Shown: positions 27,586-35,859 of the stretch, in pieces
Layout of the letters: every line of letters begins with the position of its first letter
How positions within the stretch are numbered: position 1 is the stretch's first letter
Assembly (NCBI RefSeq): GCF_001278845.1
Contig: NZ_CP012590.1
Location: 1,054,001 to 1,118,000 of the forward strand
Source of the DNA: Actinomyces sp. oral taxon 414
GTDB taxonomy: Bacteria > Actinomycetota > Actinomycetes > Actinomycetales > Actinomycetaceae
Direction: 5' to 3'
DNA: 64,000 nt
Program-made: the position numbers and the translations under genes
Notes under the pieces: generated by a model
Told to the model about the DNA's origin: nothing
Databases searched by the model: none
The model's input: the letters and a program-made list of their open reading frames with translations, nothing else

Positions 27586-28538
27586 GCGGGCTCCTCGGAC
27601 GGCGTCGTATCGGCGGACGGGCGGGAAGACGAGAGCACGGAGGAACGCCGGATGAGCAGGAAAACGCCCGTGGCCATGCACGTGAGGGCGACGAGCACGG
27701 CCGGACCCCCGAGCGCGCCGCGCAGGTAGTCCCACTGCGCCACCTCCCAGGTCGCGGCCTCGATCATGGACGTGCCGAACCGGGGTACGGGCAGGGCCAG
27801 GGAGACGAGGAGGAACCCGACGATCCCCTCGGCGGATCGACGGCGCAGCACGACGTCGAGCTGCTCGCCCGATGAGGTGCTCACCTGCTCGCGGGCGGCC
27901 ACCGAGCGCAGGCCCGCGGCGGCCAGGGCGAGCTGCGCGGCGAGCGGGACGAGGACGGGGATGACGTAGAAGACGCCGGGCCACGGGTAGAAGACCGATC
28001 GGATGAGGTCCCCGGCGGGCGTGGTCGAGACGCCCTCGAGATAGGAACCCGCAGGAAGGTTGACGGCGCCGGGCCCCGGCGGGTCGATGTGGGCGACGGG
28101 CGAGGCCGTGGGGATGCCCAGGGCGAACAGGCCCAGGACCGTCACGAGTCCCAGGGGGATGAGCGTCGTCGCCCGTCGCGGCAGGTAGTCGCGGATCCGG
28201 CGCGGCTTCAGCGCCGCCGTGCGCGTCGTCGTGGTGATGATGGGGCTGCGCCTCTCGCCGAGCACGAGCACAGCCAGCCCCACCACTCCGAAGACCCCGG
28301 GTGCCGCCGGAAACGCCGCGAAATGGGCGATCGCGGCGGAGGCGAAGGCGGCGAGGACCGCCGTTGAGCGGGTCCACCGGGAATGACGGTCCGCTTTGCG
28401 CAGCGGGCCGCGCAGGGACTCGGGCGCCGAGGCGAGGTCGGGGTCGGGGCGGCCGGTCAGGCGGACGGCGCCGATGGGCAGGGCGAGGGCGAGCGCGGCG
28501 AAGGCGAGTATGAGCGTGAGTGCGGGCACGGGGGTCAT
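27582..28538 (-). CDS. Multi-pass membrane protein (DUF1648/YtrA-associated type), unknown function
   Basis: A 318-aa protein with about five to six hydrophobic helices (PALTLILAFAALALALPIGA; VLAAFASAAIAHFAAF; TTLIPLGLVTVLGLFALGI; FYVIPVLVPLAAQLALAAAG; IVGFLLVSLALPVP; AVLVALTCMATGVFLLI). Genes of this layout are often co-transcribed with YtrA-type GntR regulators and respond to cell-envelope stress, but no reaction can be assigned. The ATG at 28538 is preferred over upstream ATGs because GAGAGG precedes it and the operator lies immediately before. Confidence 0.7.
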   Translation of the reverse strand: MTPVPALTLILAFAALALALPIGAVRLTGRPDPDLASAPESLRGPLRKADRHSRWTRSTAVLAAFASAAIAHFAAFPAAPGVFGVVGLAVLVLGERRSPIITTTTRTAALKPRRIRDYLPRRATTLIPLGLVTVLGLFALGIPTASPVAHIDPPGPGAVNLPAGSYLEGVSTTPAGDLIRSVFYPWPGVFYVIPVLVPLAAQLALAAAGLRSVAAREQVSTSSGEQLDVVLRRRSAEGIVGFLLVSLALPVPRFGTSMIEAATWEVAQWDYLRGALGGPAVLVALTCMATGVFLLIRRSSVLSSSRPSADTTPSEEPA

Positions 28539-28549
28539 GAGAGCCTCTC

Positions 28550-28571
28550 TTGTACCGACGATATGGTACAA
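28550..28571 (-). promoter_or_regulatory. Probable GntR operator of the membrane protein-gntR operon
   Basis: Perfect inverted repeat TTGTACC-N8-GGTACAA, 12 nt upstream of the first start codon of the operon. A further GGTACAA half-site lies at 28607-28613. The position and symmetry suit autorepression by the downstream YtrA-like regulator. Confidence 0.6.
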
Positions 28572-28860
28572 GCATGCCGTCCGCGACCCTGTTGTGTCAA
28601 GCAGTTGGTACAAGATGGGAGCGACGTTTCCTCACATGCGGGCCCCGAGCGCACCGGCGGAATGGAAAAGGTGGCCGGCGCATGCTTCTCAGGCGCGCCG
28701 GCACCAGTGCGCTCGCGGGTGGGATGCGTGGGACTTCTGGGACGCTCCGGAGCGGGCGCGTGTCCGGATCTGTTGCAAAGGCGCTCCGGGCCGGGCCCGG
28801 CGGGGTCGTCCAGGCGGGCGCCGGGCTCGCCACCCGGCCCGCGACCGCCCTCCCCGCCCG
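28572..28860. other. Intergenic region between the GntR operon promoter and the IS481-type element
   Basis: No gene is supported. It holds GTCCGGATCTGTTGCAAAG (28762-28780), which pairs with CTTTTGCAACAGATGTGGAC at 30576-30595 on the far side of the IS, and a 16-bp sequence (28845-28860) repeated exactly at 30353-30368. Confidence 0.5.
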
Positions 28861-30352
28861 TGTGATGTCTCAGGACATGGGTGACGGTTCTGTATCAGGA
28901 CATCGGTGACGTTTGGTGTGTCAGGACTTCGGTGACGGTTGGGGCCTGTTGCGGCCTGGGGCCTGGCGCGTTGGTTGGTGGGGTCGGGCGGGTGGTGGGA
29001 GACGTAGGTGACGCCTTCGGGCGGCCAGTTGTACTGGATCAGGATGCCGGCCGTGGGCGTGGGCGAAGGTGATGGTGGTGGCGTCCCAGATCGCGGTGGT
29101 TCGGTGCCCGGCCAGGGCGCGGCGGACCAGGAACGCGATGCCGCCGATGTGGACGGTGCCGTTGCGGGTGATGGTCAGTTCGCGCTCGCCGCTGGGGGCG
29201 ATGGGCCTGCGCCGGTGCGGCGGTCGGCGCCCGGCGGGCGCGTCGCGCGCGGGTTCGGTCGGCGGGGGTGATGGGGTCGGTGTCGTGGCCCGGTCGGGGT
29301 GCCCGGGCGACCTCGGTGGCGTCCCAGGCCTGCTGCCCGGTGATGCGCCCGGGCAGGCCGGGGTGGGGGCGCTGGGTGTTGCAGGGTGTGGTCGAAGCGG
29401 TCGACCCGTCTCCCGGGGGCTCGGCGATGGAGTCGGCCAGTGGCTGCTGGTCCAGGTAGCGGAGCAGGGTCTGGCCGAAGCGCTCGTTGTCGCCCGTGGG
29501 TGGTGGGCCTGCAGGGGCTTTGGCGGCGGGGGGTTCGACGCCCAGGGAGCGCACGTGCCCCGGCCGGGCGGCCGGTGACTGGGCGCCGGCTGGGGCCCGG
29601 GGCCGCGCCGTTGTCGGCCGCGCGGGCGCCGGGGGCACGCCCCGGGCGGCTACGCCCTTGTCGAAGACGTCGATGGCCGCCTGACTGGTCTCGCCCGGGG
29701 CGACCAGTCAGGCCACCGCCAGGCGCCAGTGGTCGTCCTGGAGCTGGAAGATCACCGCCTTGCGCCCGCCGGCCAGGACGTACTCGGTGGCGTCGAGCTG
29801 CCAGCAGGCGTTGGGGGCGGGGCAGGTCGAACCGGCGCCACGCCGCCCTCGGTCTCTTGGACGGTTCGGCCCTGGCCACCCCCTCCTGACGGAAGATCCT
29901 GGCCAGCCACGCCGGCGAGGGCGCCTCAAGGCCCATGGCGGCCATCTTGTCGTGCACGCTGATCGGACCGTGGTCCAGTCCCGAGCGCCCCCGGAGCCGC
30001 GCGCACATCGAGGGCCCGGGCGCGAACCTGATCGGGCAGGCGGCTCGGGCTGGTGCGCGGACGGCGCGACCGGGGCTCGCCCGCCGCCGCGGGCCCCTCC
30101 CCCCAGCGCGCGCCGGCGCAAGACGTAGAACGTCTTGCGCCAGATGCCCTGCTCGGCGCCAAACGTCGTCACCGCCCCGCGGGGCGCGTCATCGGGCCAT
30201 CGGGCGATCGCCAGACGGACACGGGGATCAACACTGCGGTTCTTATCGGGGCTCACCCCTCAATCCCAAACCACGAGTGTCACCACCAGGACCCGCCGAA
30301 CCGTCACCGATGTCCTGATACAGAACCGTCACCCATGTCCTGAGACATAACA
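28861..30352 (-). mobile_element. IS481-type insertion sequence, decayed
   Basis: The ends are inverted repeats: left TGTGATGTCTCAGGACATGG, right (reverse complement) TGTTATGTCTCAGGACATGG, each followed by further GGACATCGGTGACG-type repeats. CCGCCCTCCCCGCCCG occurs directly on both sides (28845-28860 and 30353-30368), a clear target duplication. The transposase is broken. The element landed between the two outer arms of a palindrome that surrounds repeat element A copy 2. Confidence 0.85.
28980..30256 (-). pseudogene. IS481-family transposase, multiply frameshifted
   Basis: The N-terminal helix-turn-helix (VRLAIARWPDDAPRGAVTTF, then GAEQGIWRKTFYVLRRRAL) is intact, followed by a frameshift. 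The DDE core appears in pieces: WQLDATEYVLAGGRKAVIFQ, ending at an in-frame TGA at 29708 within WRLAVA. Then, in other frames, come VDVFDKGV-like, NERFGQTLLRYLDQQPLADS and QRPHPGLPGRITGQQAWDAT. The end encodes VHIGGIAFLVRRALAGHRTT. At least three frame changes and one nonsense codon make it inactive. Confidence 0.8.
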
Positions 30353-30384
30353 CCGCCCTCCCCGCCCGGTCCGAGGGCGTCGTT

Positions 30385-30570
30385 TGTCCAAATCTGCCAC
30401 AAAGGCCCCGATCGAGCCGGAGCGCCGGAGGAGAATCGTTGATATTCCGCGCTTTTCTTCGTGGCCGATACCGCCGCGGGACGCCTTTGTGGCAGATTTG
30501 GACACGCTCCCGCCCCGGACCGTCACAGGAGCCCCACCCGCCCCACGCAGACACACCTAGAATAACCTTC
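30385..30570 (-). repeat. Palindromic repeat element A, copy 2 (inverted)
   Basis: The 120-bp core (30385-30504) has perfect 22-bp inverted ends TGTCCAAATCTGCCACAAAG+GC. The conserved arm ends in AATAACCTTC at 30561-30570. It is inverted relative to copy 1 (24842-25016); the cores are the same length. Confidence 0.85.
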
Positions 30571-30705
30571 CCGGACTTTTGCAACAGATGTGGACAAGCG
30601 ACGCCGCCGCGGGCCCCGGGAGGGGCACCGCGGGTCGGGCGGCGAGCCCGGTGATCGCCCCGACGACCGCGGCGACCACTTCGACGACCGCGCCGGCCCC
30701 GCCCT

Positions 30706-31767
30706 TCAGGCCGTGAAGAACCCGCCCGGCAGGCCGCGGGAGACGGCGGCCGACCCGTCAGCGCGCAGCAGCGCGAATTCGTAGGCGAAGCCGGCCTCCG
30801 CCAGCGCCTGCGGTTCAGCGAGGAACAGGGCCGTGGTCAGGGCGTCGGCGCTCATGCAGTCCCCGGCCACGGCCCAGGAGGCGATCACGGCCCGCGCCCC
30901 GCCCACCGGCAGCCCGGTGACGGCGTCGAGCAGATGGTGCAGGCCCTCACCCCAGGCGCGCCGGGCGGTGCCCGAGGCGCACAGGGCGCCGCGCGCGAGC
31001 TCGACGACCCCCACGACCCGCGGGTCCTCCTCGGTCGAGCCGGGCTCCTCCAGCCCCAGGCGCAGCGGCTCGGCGCAGCGCACGAGCAGGTCGCCGGAGC
31101 CGTCGACGAGGTACTCCTCAACGCCCTCCTGCTCCAGCCAGGCGCCCACCAGGTCCGCGAGGAGCCCCTTGCCGGCGGCGCCGACGTCGATGAGGGCCGC
31201 CCGGCTCAGGCGGAGCCGGTCGCCCTCGTGGGTCGCCAGATCGGCCCAGGCGCCGCGCCCGCTCGCCGCCCCCAGGCGCCGGGCGGCGCCGTCGCGCACG
31301 ACGAAGGAGTAGCGCGGGTCGTAGCCCAGCTCGACCAGGTCCGCCCCGACGAGCGGGTCGAGCCTGCCCCCGGTGGCCCGGTGCAGGGCGTCGTAGAGGT
31401 CGAGCAGCCGCCCCGATCCGTCCGGCAGGTCCAGGACGACGGCGCCGTCGTCGTCGGGCGGCAGGGCGCCGGCGGCGGCGCGGCTGACCAGGGAGTCGGG
31501 GCGGAAGCGCGACCAGACCCCCTCGAAGGCGTCAATGCGCTCGCCGATCAGGCGGCGCAGGCCATCCGGGAGGGGGCGCCGGGTGGACACGGCCCACCGG
31601 CAGCCGGTGGCCGTGAAGGCCCATCGGTGGGCCAGTGGCGACCGATGGGCCGACGGCGGCGGCGCCGACCGGCGGACCGGGGTCGGGGCCGGCGACGGCA
31701 CTGACTGGCGGACCGGGGTCGGGGCCGGAAGCGACCGGCGGGCGGGATGATTGAGACGAGGCGTCAT
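30706..31767 (-). CDS. apbE: FAD:protein FMN transferase (ApbE family)
   Basis: Extracytoplasmic, Mg-dependent enzyme that moves FMN from FAD to a threonine of target proteins. Motifs visible are GCRWAVSTRR near the start, FRPDSLVSR, the IDVGAAGKGLLADLV helix, EYLVDGSGDLLVR and the late segment ASWAVAGDCMSADALTTALF that carries the metal and FAD contacts. The N-terminal ~45 residues are low-complexity PTPVRxS repeats and no clear signal peptide is seen. It is transcribed away from the FTR1 iron operon across shared DtxR-like boxes. The FMN-binding lipoprotein at 39327 is its probable substrate. At 353 aa it is typical. Confidence 0.9.
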   Translation of the reverse strand: MTPRLNHPARRSLPAPTPVRQSVPSPAPTPVRRSAPPPSAHRSPLAHRWAFTATGCRWAVSTRRPLPDGLRRLIGERIDAFEGVWSRFRPDSLVSRAAAGALPPDDDGAVVLDLPDGSGRLLDLYDALHRATGGRLDPLVGADLVELGYDPRYSFVVRDGAARRLGAASGRGAWADLATHEGDRLRLSRAALIDVGAAGKGLLADLVGAWLEQEGVEEYLVDGSGDLLVRCAEPLRLGLEEPGSTEEDPRVVGVVELARGALCASGTARRAWGEGLHHLLDAVTGLPVGGARAVIASWAVAGDCMSADALTTALFLAEPQALAEAGFAYEFALLRADGSAAVSRGLPGGFFTA

Positions 31768-31792
31768 TATCAGACCTTTGACTCATAGGAAC

Positions 31793-31833
31793 ACGTCAGC
31801 CTAGGCTGTTCGTCGCAGGTCAGCCTTACCTAC
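31793..31833. promoter_or_regulatory. Two DtxR/IdeR-like iron boxes between apbE and the FTR1 operon
   Basis: GCAGGTCAGCCTTACCTAC (31815-31833) matches 14 of 19 positions of TTAGGTTAGCCTAACCTAA. A second, weaker site (31793-31811) centres on the perfect palindrome CAGCCTAGGCTG (31797-31808). Their position suits iron-dependent repression of both divergent units. Confidence 0.65.
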
Positions 31834-31877
31834 TGACTGCGATCTTCATCCGTGTCGTGCGAAGGATCAATGGCCGC

Positions 31878-33773
31878 ATGCCCTCATCGCTCACCGCAGC
31901 CCCACCCGACCGGTCGCTCACCGCAGGCCCGCCGCCCCGGCGGGTCGGCCGCACCGCCCTCGGCGCCCTGACCGCGCTGCTCCTGCTCATTGGGATCCTC
32001 GGCCCGAGCGGACCGCACCCGAGCGCCTCGGCCGACGACGCCGACACGAATTTCGACACGTGGACCCAGGTCGCCCAGAACATCGGCACCGAGCTCACCG
32101 AGGCGGTGACCACCTACACCGGCGGCAACACCACCGGCGCCGCCTCCGCCTTCCAGCGGGCCTACAACTCCGGCTACGTGGCCTCCAATATGCAGCTGGT
32201 CACTATCGACCGCCTCGGCCAGGACGTCGCCACCACCGAGCAGCAGGCCTTCGACGCCCTGCGCAGGGCGTCCTACACGGCCGGCAACGGCGAGACCATC
32301 ACGGCTGACGCCGCCTCCCTGTCGGCGGCCCTCCTGGCGGACGCGGGCCGGCTCGACGCCCTGTCGGATCTGCCCGGTCCGCGCGACTACGCCACTGAGC
32401 GGGCCTCGACCATCGCCACCGAACGGGCCTCGCTCCAGGCCAGCAGGACCCAGGTCAACGAGGGCCGCGGCGAGCGGACGTGGGCCGAGGTCGCCACGGA
32501 GATGGTCGCCCTCATCAACTCCGGGGTCGACAAGGCCACCAACGGCGACGGCGACGGCGGCGCCGCCGATGTCAACCACGCCTATTACGGCTACTACGAG
32601 AAGCTCGGCTTCGAGAAGACCGTCATGTCCGCGATCTCCGGGGACCGGGTCTCCGTGGTGGAGAACCAGTTCAAGGTCGTCCGCAAGGCCATGGTCTCCG
32701 GCGCCTCAGCCTCCGAGATCCGCTCGGCCGCCGACACCCTCATCTCCTACATCCAGGAGGACGCCGCGACCCTCGACGGCGGCGCCGCTCAGAGCATCAG
32801 CCCGGTCAAGGCCTTCTTCACCGGGTCCTTCGGGCAGGCCCTGATCATCCTCCTACGCGAGGGGCTCGAGGCGATCCTCGTGGTCGCCGCGATTATCGCC
32901 TACCTCATCAAGGCGGGCATGAAGGATCGCGTCAAGCACATCTACGCCGGCATCGCCCTGGGCCTGATCGGCTCGGGCATTGTCGCGGTGCTCTTCGCCT
33001 TCCTGTACAACTCCGCCTCCGCCCACCAGGAGATCCTCGAGGGCGTCGTGGCCCTCGTGGCCATGGGGATGCTCCTGTTCACCTCCAACTGGATGCTGTC
33101 GAAGTCCTCCGTGGAGTCCTGGAACCGCTACATTAAGGACCGCACCGAGGCCTCTATCTCCGAGGGCGGCTTCTGGGCCCTGGCCTCCCTGTCCTTCCTG
33201 GCCGTGTTCCGCGAGGGCGCGGAGACCGTCATGTTCTACGAGGCCCTGTTCACCATGGACCCCAGCGGCAGGGCCTCCATCTGGCAGGGCTTCGCGGTCG
33301 GCGTGGTGCTGCTCGTGGCCATCTTCCTGCTCATCCGCTTCACCAGCGTCAAGATCCCGCTGCGCCCCTTCTTCGCCGTCACCAGTTTCCTCATGGCCGT
33401 GCTCGTGGTCATCTTCGCCGGCGGCGGCGCCCACGCCCTGTACGAGGGCGATCTCATCCCCGGCACCTACGTGCCCGGCTGGCCCACCTACGACTACCTG
33501 GGCATCTACCCCTACCGGGAGACCCTGGGCTTCCAGGTCTTCATGCTCCTCGTCGTCATCGTCCTGTCCGTCGCCTCTGTGCTGCACCGGCGCCGCAAGG
33601 CCAGGGCCGTCGCCTCCGACGTCGGATCCTCCTCCGAGTCCGACGCCGATGCGGGAACCGCCTCCAAGGCCGACGACACCTCCGACGCCGATACCGCCTC
33701 CGCGGCCAGCGCTGACGCCGCCTCCGACGCCGGGTCCGATGCCGAGCCCGCCCCCAAGTCCACCACCGAATGA
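31878..33773 (+). CDS. FTR1-family high-affinity iron permease (EfeU-like)
   Basis: Ferric/ferrous iron permease. A signal-like N-terminus (~residues 24-50) leads to an extracytoplasmic helical domain of ~270 residues, then seven transmembrane helices. The two iron-site motifs are REGLE (R327-E331) and REGAE (R445-E449). The C-terminus is a Ser/Asp/Ala-rich tail of ~55 residues. The ATG at 31878 is chosen with AAGGA 11 nt upstream; a GTG at 31857 is possible. It is the first gene of a seven-gene operon like the FTR1-P19 systems of Campylobacter and the FetMP-FetABCDEF system of E. coli. Confidence 0.92.
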   Translation: MPSSLTAAPPDRSLTAGPPPRRVGRTALGALTALLLLIGILGPSGPHPSASADDADTNFDTWTQVAQNIGTELTEAVTTYTGGNTTGAASAFQRAYNSGYVASNMQLVTIDRLGQDVATTEQQAFDALRRASYTAGNGETITADAASLSAALLADAGRLDALSDLPGPRDYATERASTIATERASLQASRTQVNEGRGERTWAEVATEMVALINSGVDKATNGDGDGGAADVNHAYYGYYEKLGFEKTVMSAISGDRVSVVENQFKVVRKAMVSGASASEIRSAADTLISYIQEDAATLDGGAAQSISPVKAFFTGSFGQALIILLREGLEAILVVAAIIAYLIKAGMKDRVKHIYAGIALGLIGSGIVAVLFAFLYNSASAHQEILEGVVALVAMGMLLFTSNWMLSKSSVESWNRYIKDRTEASISEGGFWALASLSFLAVFREGAETVMFYEALFTMDPSGRASIWQGFAVGVVLLVAIFLLIRFTSVKIPLRPFFAVTSFLMAVLVVIFAGGGAHALYEGDLIPGTYVPGWPTYDYLGIYPYRETLGFQVFMLLVVIVLSVASVLHRRRKARAVASDVGSSSESDADAGTASKADDTSDADTASAASADAASDAGSDAEPAPKSTTE

Positions 33774-33813
33774 CCGCCTCGTTTCGAGGACCGCTCAACT
33801 GAAAAGGAAGCCC

Positions 33814-34476
33814 ATGCGTTCTGTCAAACTCGTCTCCGCCGTCGCGGCCCTGGCCCTGGTCGGCGCCCTCGGCCTGGCCGGCTGCGGTTCCAAGGACGCC
33901 TCCAACAACGCTGCCACCGGCGGGGCCAGCGCCGCCGCCACCGACGGGGCCGGTGACTCCGCCTCGGTCGAGGCCACCAACGACTCCGGCGGCGACGCCG
34001 GCTTCGAGGAGTACCCCATCGGCGATGACAAGGAGGCCGAGGGGCAGATCAATGTCTCCCTCGTCTACTTCCAGCCCGTCGACATGGAGCCCGCTGGCGC
34101 CTCCGGCCTCAAGGCCTCCGACGCCTCCTTCCACATGGAGGCCGACGTCTCCGGCCTCGAGGGCAACACTCTGGGCTACGGCGCGGGCGACTTCGTCCCC
34201 GGTCTGACCGTCGACTACAAGATCGCCCTCAAGGACGGCTCCGGCACCCCCGTCACGGGCACCTTCATGCAGATGAACGCCTCCGACGGGCCGCACTACG
34301 GCGCCAACATCAAGCTGGACCAGGCCGGGGAGTACACCGTCACCCTCACCATCCACAGCCCTCAGGAGAACGGCTGGGTCCTCCACGTCGACCCCGAGAC
34401 GGGCGTCAAGGGCCGGTTCTGGACCCAGCCCATCGAGCTGACCTGGGACTGGAACTACACTCCCCAGGAGTGGTGA
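33814..34476 (+). CDS. P19/Tp34-family periplasmic iron-binding lipoprotein
   Basis: A 220-aa lipoprotein (lipobox LGLAGC, C24) with the Tp34/P19 iron_transport domain. Family members bind Cu and Fe as dimers and deliver iron to the FTR1 permease. The opening EEYPIGDDKEAEGQINVSLV and ASFHMEADVSGLEGNTLGYG, plus Met/His-containing segments (FMQMNASDGPHYGANI), fit the metal site. AAAAGGAAG precedes the ATG at 33814; the longer open frame upstream overlaps the FTR1 gene and is spurious. It lies 40 nt downstream of the permease gene. Confidence 0.9.
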   Translation: MRSVKLVSAVAALALVGALGLAGCGSKDASNNAATGGASAAATDGAGDSASVEATNDSGGDAGFEEYPIGDDKEAEGQINVSLVYFQPVDMEPAGASGLKASDASFHMEADVSGLEGNTLGYGAGDFVPGLTVDYKIALKDGSGTPVTGTFMQMNASDGPHYGANIKLDQAGEYTVTLTIHSPQENGWVLHVDPETGVKGRFWTQPIELTWDWNYTPQEW

Positions 34477-34511
34477 ACCGCCCGCAGCCCCGCTGAGACC
34501 GGCCCCGTAAG

Positions 34512-34553
34512 ATCTGCCGCGGCGGCGCGCGACGACGCGCCGCCGCGGCAGAT
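34512..34553 (+). terminator. Strong intra-operon hairpin (18-bp perfect stem)
   Basis: ATCTGCCGCGGCGGCGCG (34512-34529) pairs perfectly with 34536-34553 around a 6-nt loop. No U-tract follows, so it may be a partial terminator or an mRNA-stability element that sets the P19 level above that of the downstream membrane genes. Confidence 0.6.
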
Positions 34554-34586
34554 TCCAGCGCTCAAGGTAAGGACAAGAAGGACCAC

Positions 34587-35858
34587 ATGCTCGCGCGCTA
34601 CGTCTCCGTCGTCGGTGGGGCGACCCTGCCCTTCCTCCTGTACGCGGCCCTGTCCGTCATTCTCACCCCCGCCCTCGTCGAGGGCTGGCCCCGCGCCAGC
34701 CGCTGGCGCCTGGCCTCCGCCCTGACCGGCGCCGTCGGCGCCGTCGTCTTCGCGACCCTGCGGACCCTGGCCATTATCTCCTCGCGCAGCGCCGTGACCA
34801 TCCCCACCCTTATCACCTGCGTGGTCGTCGACGCCCTGCTCCTGGTCGTCCTGGCAATCCTGACCGTCCGTCCGTCGCTCGGCGAGCGGGGCGTCATGCG
34901 CAACCTCACCCAGGTCGTCGGCTGCGCCGCCATCGCCATGGCCTTCTTCCGCGCCATCCCCGAGATCATCCTCCAGCTCACCGCCTTCATCGAGCCCGGC
35001 GAGTCCACCTTCTCCTCCGAGATGCTGCTGCGGGTCCTGGGCTTCCTGGGCGGATGGGCCGGCGTCGCCGTCCTCGCCTTCATCTACTACCGCAGCGCCC
35101 GCCGGTCGCCCAAGATCCTCACCCGCGTCAGTCTGCTCGTCTTCGCCCTGGTCTTCACCGCCGTCCACGTCCTGGAGCTCATGAACGTCCTGCACGCCAC
35201 CCACCGGGTGCAGTTCCAGGGCTCCATCTTCCGCATGATGACCTGGGGGCGGAACAACGCCCAGGGCGTCATCCTCCTGACCGCCGCCGCCGTCTGGCTC
35301 GTGCCCATGGCCCTGGCGCTGGTGCGGGCCCTGGGCCGCGCCCCCGCCCAGGACAACCCCGCCCGCACCCGCGCCCTGCGCTCGTCGCGGCGGCGCACCC
35401 GCCGCTGGGTCCTGGCTGGCGCAGCGGGCTTCGCGGTGCTCGCCGTCACGCGCACCATCGCCGTCATGAAGGTCAACGAGGTTCCCACCCTGTCCGCCCC
35501 CGAGCCCTACGACCTCACCGACGCCGGGGCGCTCATCCCCACGTCTCTCCTGGCCGACGGCCACCTCCACCGCTTCGCCTACGACACCTCCGGGGGAACC
35601 CAGGTGCGCTTCATCGTCATCCTCAAGAACGGCGGCGCCTACGGGGTGGGCCTGGACGCCTGCGAGTCCTGCGGGCCCTCCGGCTACTACGAGTCCGACG
35701 GAAAGGTCATCTGCAAGCGCTGCGACGTCGCCATCAACCCGGCGACCATCGGCTTCAAGGGCGGGTGCAACCCGATCCCCATCGACTTCACCGTCTCCGG
35801 CGGCACCCTCACCGTCGCCCGGGACGCGCTGGAGTCCAGTGCGAAGGTCTTCGCCTGA
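34587..35858 (+). CDS. DUF2318 (Fe-S-containing-like) membrane protein
   Basis: Integral membrane protein with about seven helices in the first 280 residues, another at ~272-292, and a C-terminal extracytoplasmic DUF2318 domain. The domain has cysteine pairs C359-x2-C362 and C376-x2-C379 plus C394 (DACESCG, ICKRCD, KGGCNPIP), a likely redox metal or Fe-S site. Homologues sit in FTR1-P19 operons and are thought to move electrons for iron reduction. A 110-nt gap with a strong hairpin separates it from the P19 gene; the ATG is preceded by AAGAAGGA. Its stop lies 1 nt before the next start. Confidence 0.88.
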   Translation: MLARYVSVVGGATLPFLLYAALSVILTPALVEGWPRASRWRLASALTGAVGAVVFATLRTLAIISSRSAVTIPTLITCVVVDALLLVVLAILTVRPSLGERGVMRNLTQVVGCAAIAMAFFRAIPEIILQLTAFIEPGESTFSSEMLLRVLGFLGGWAGVAVLAFIYYRSARRSPKILTRVSLLVFALVFTAVHVLELMNVLHATHRVQFQGSIFRMMTWGRNNAQGVILLTAAAVWLVPMALALVRALGRAPAQDNPARTRALRSSRRRTRRWVLAGAAGFAVLAVTRTIAVMKVNEVPTLSAPEPYDLTDAGALIPTSLLADGHLHRFAYDTSGGTQVRFIVILKNGGAYGVGLDACESCGPSGYYESDGKVICKRCDVAINPATIGFKGGCNPIPIDFTVSGGTLTVARDALESSAKVFA

Positions 35859-35859
35859 C

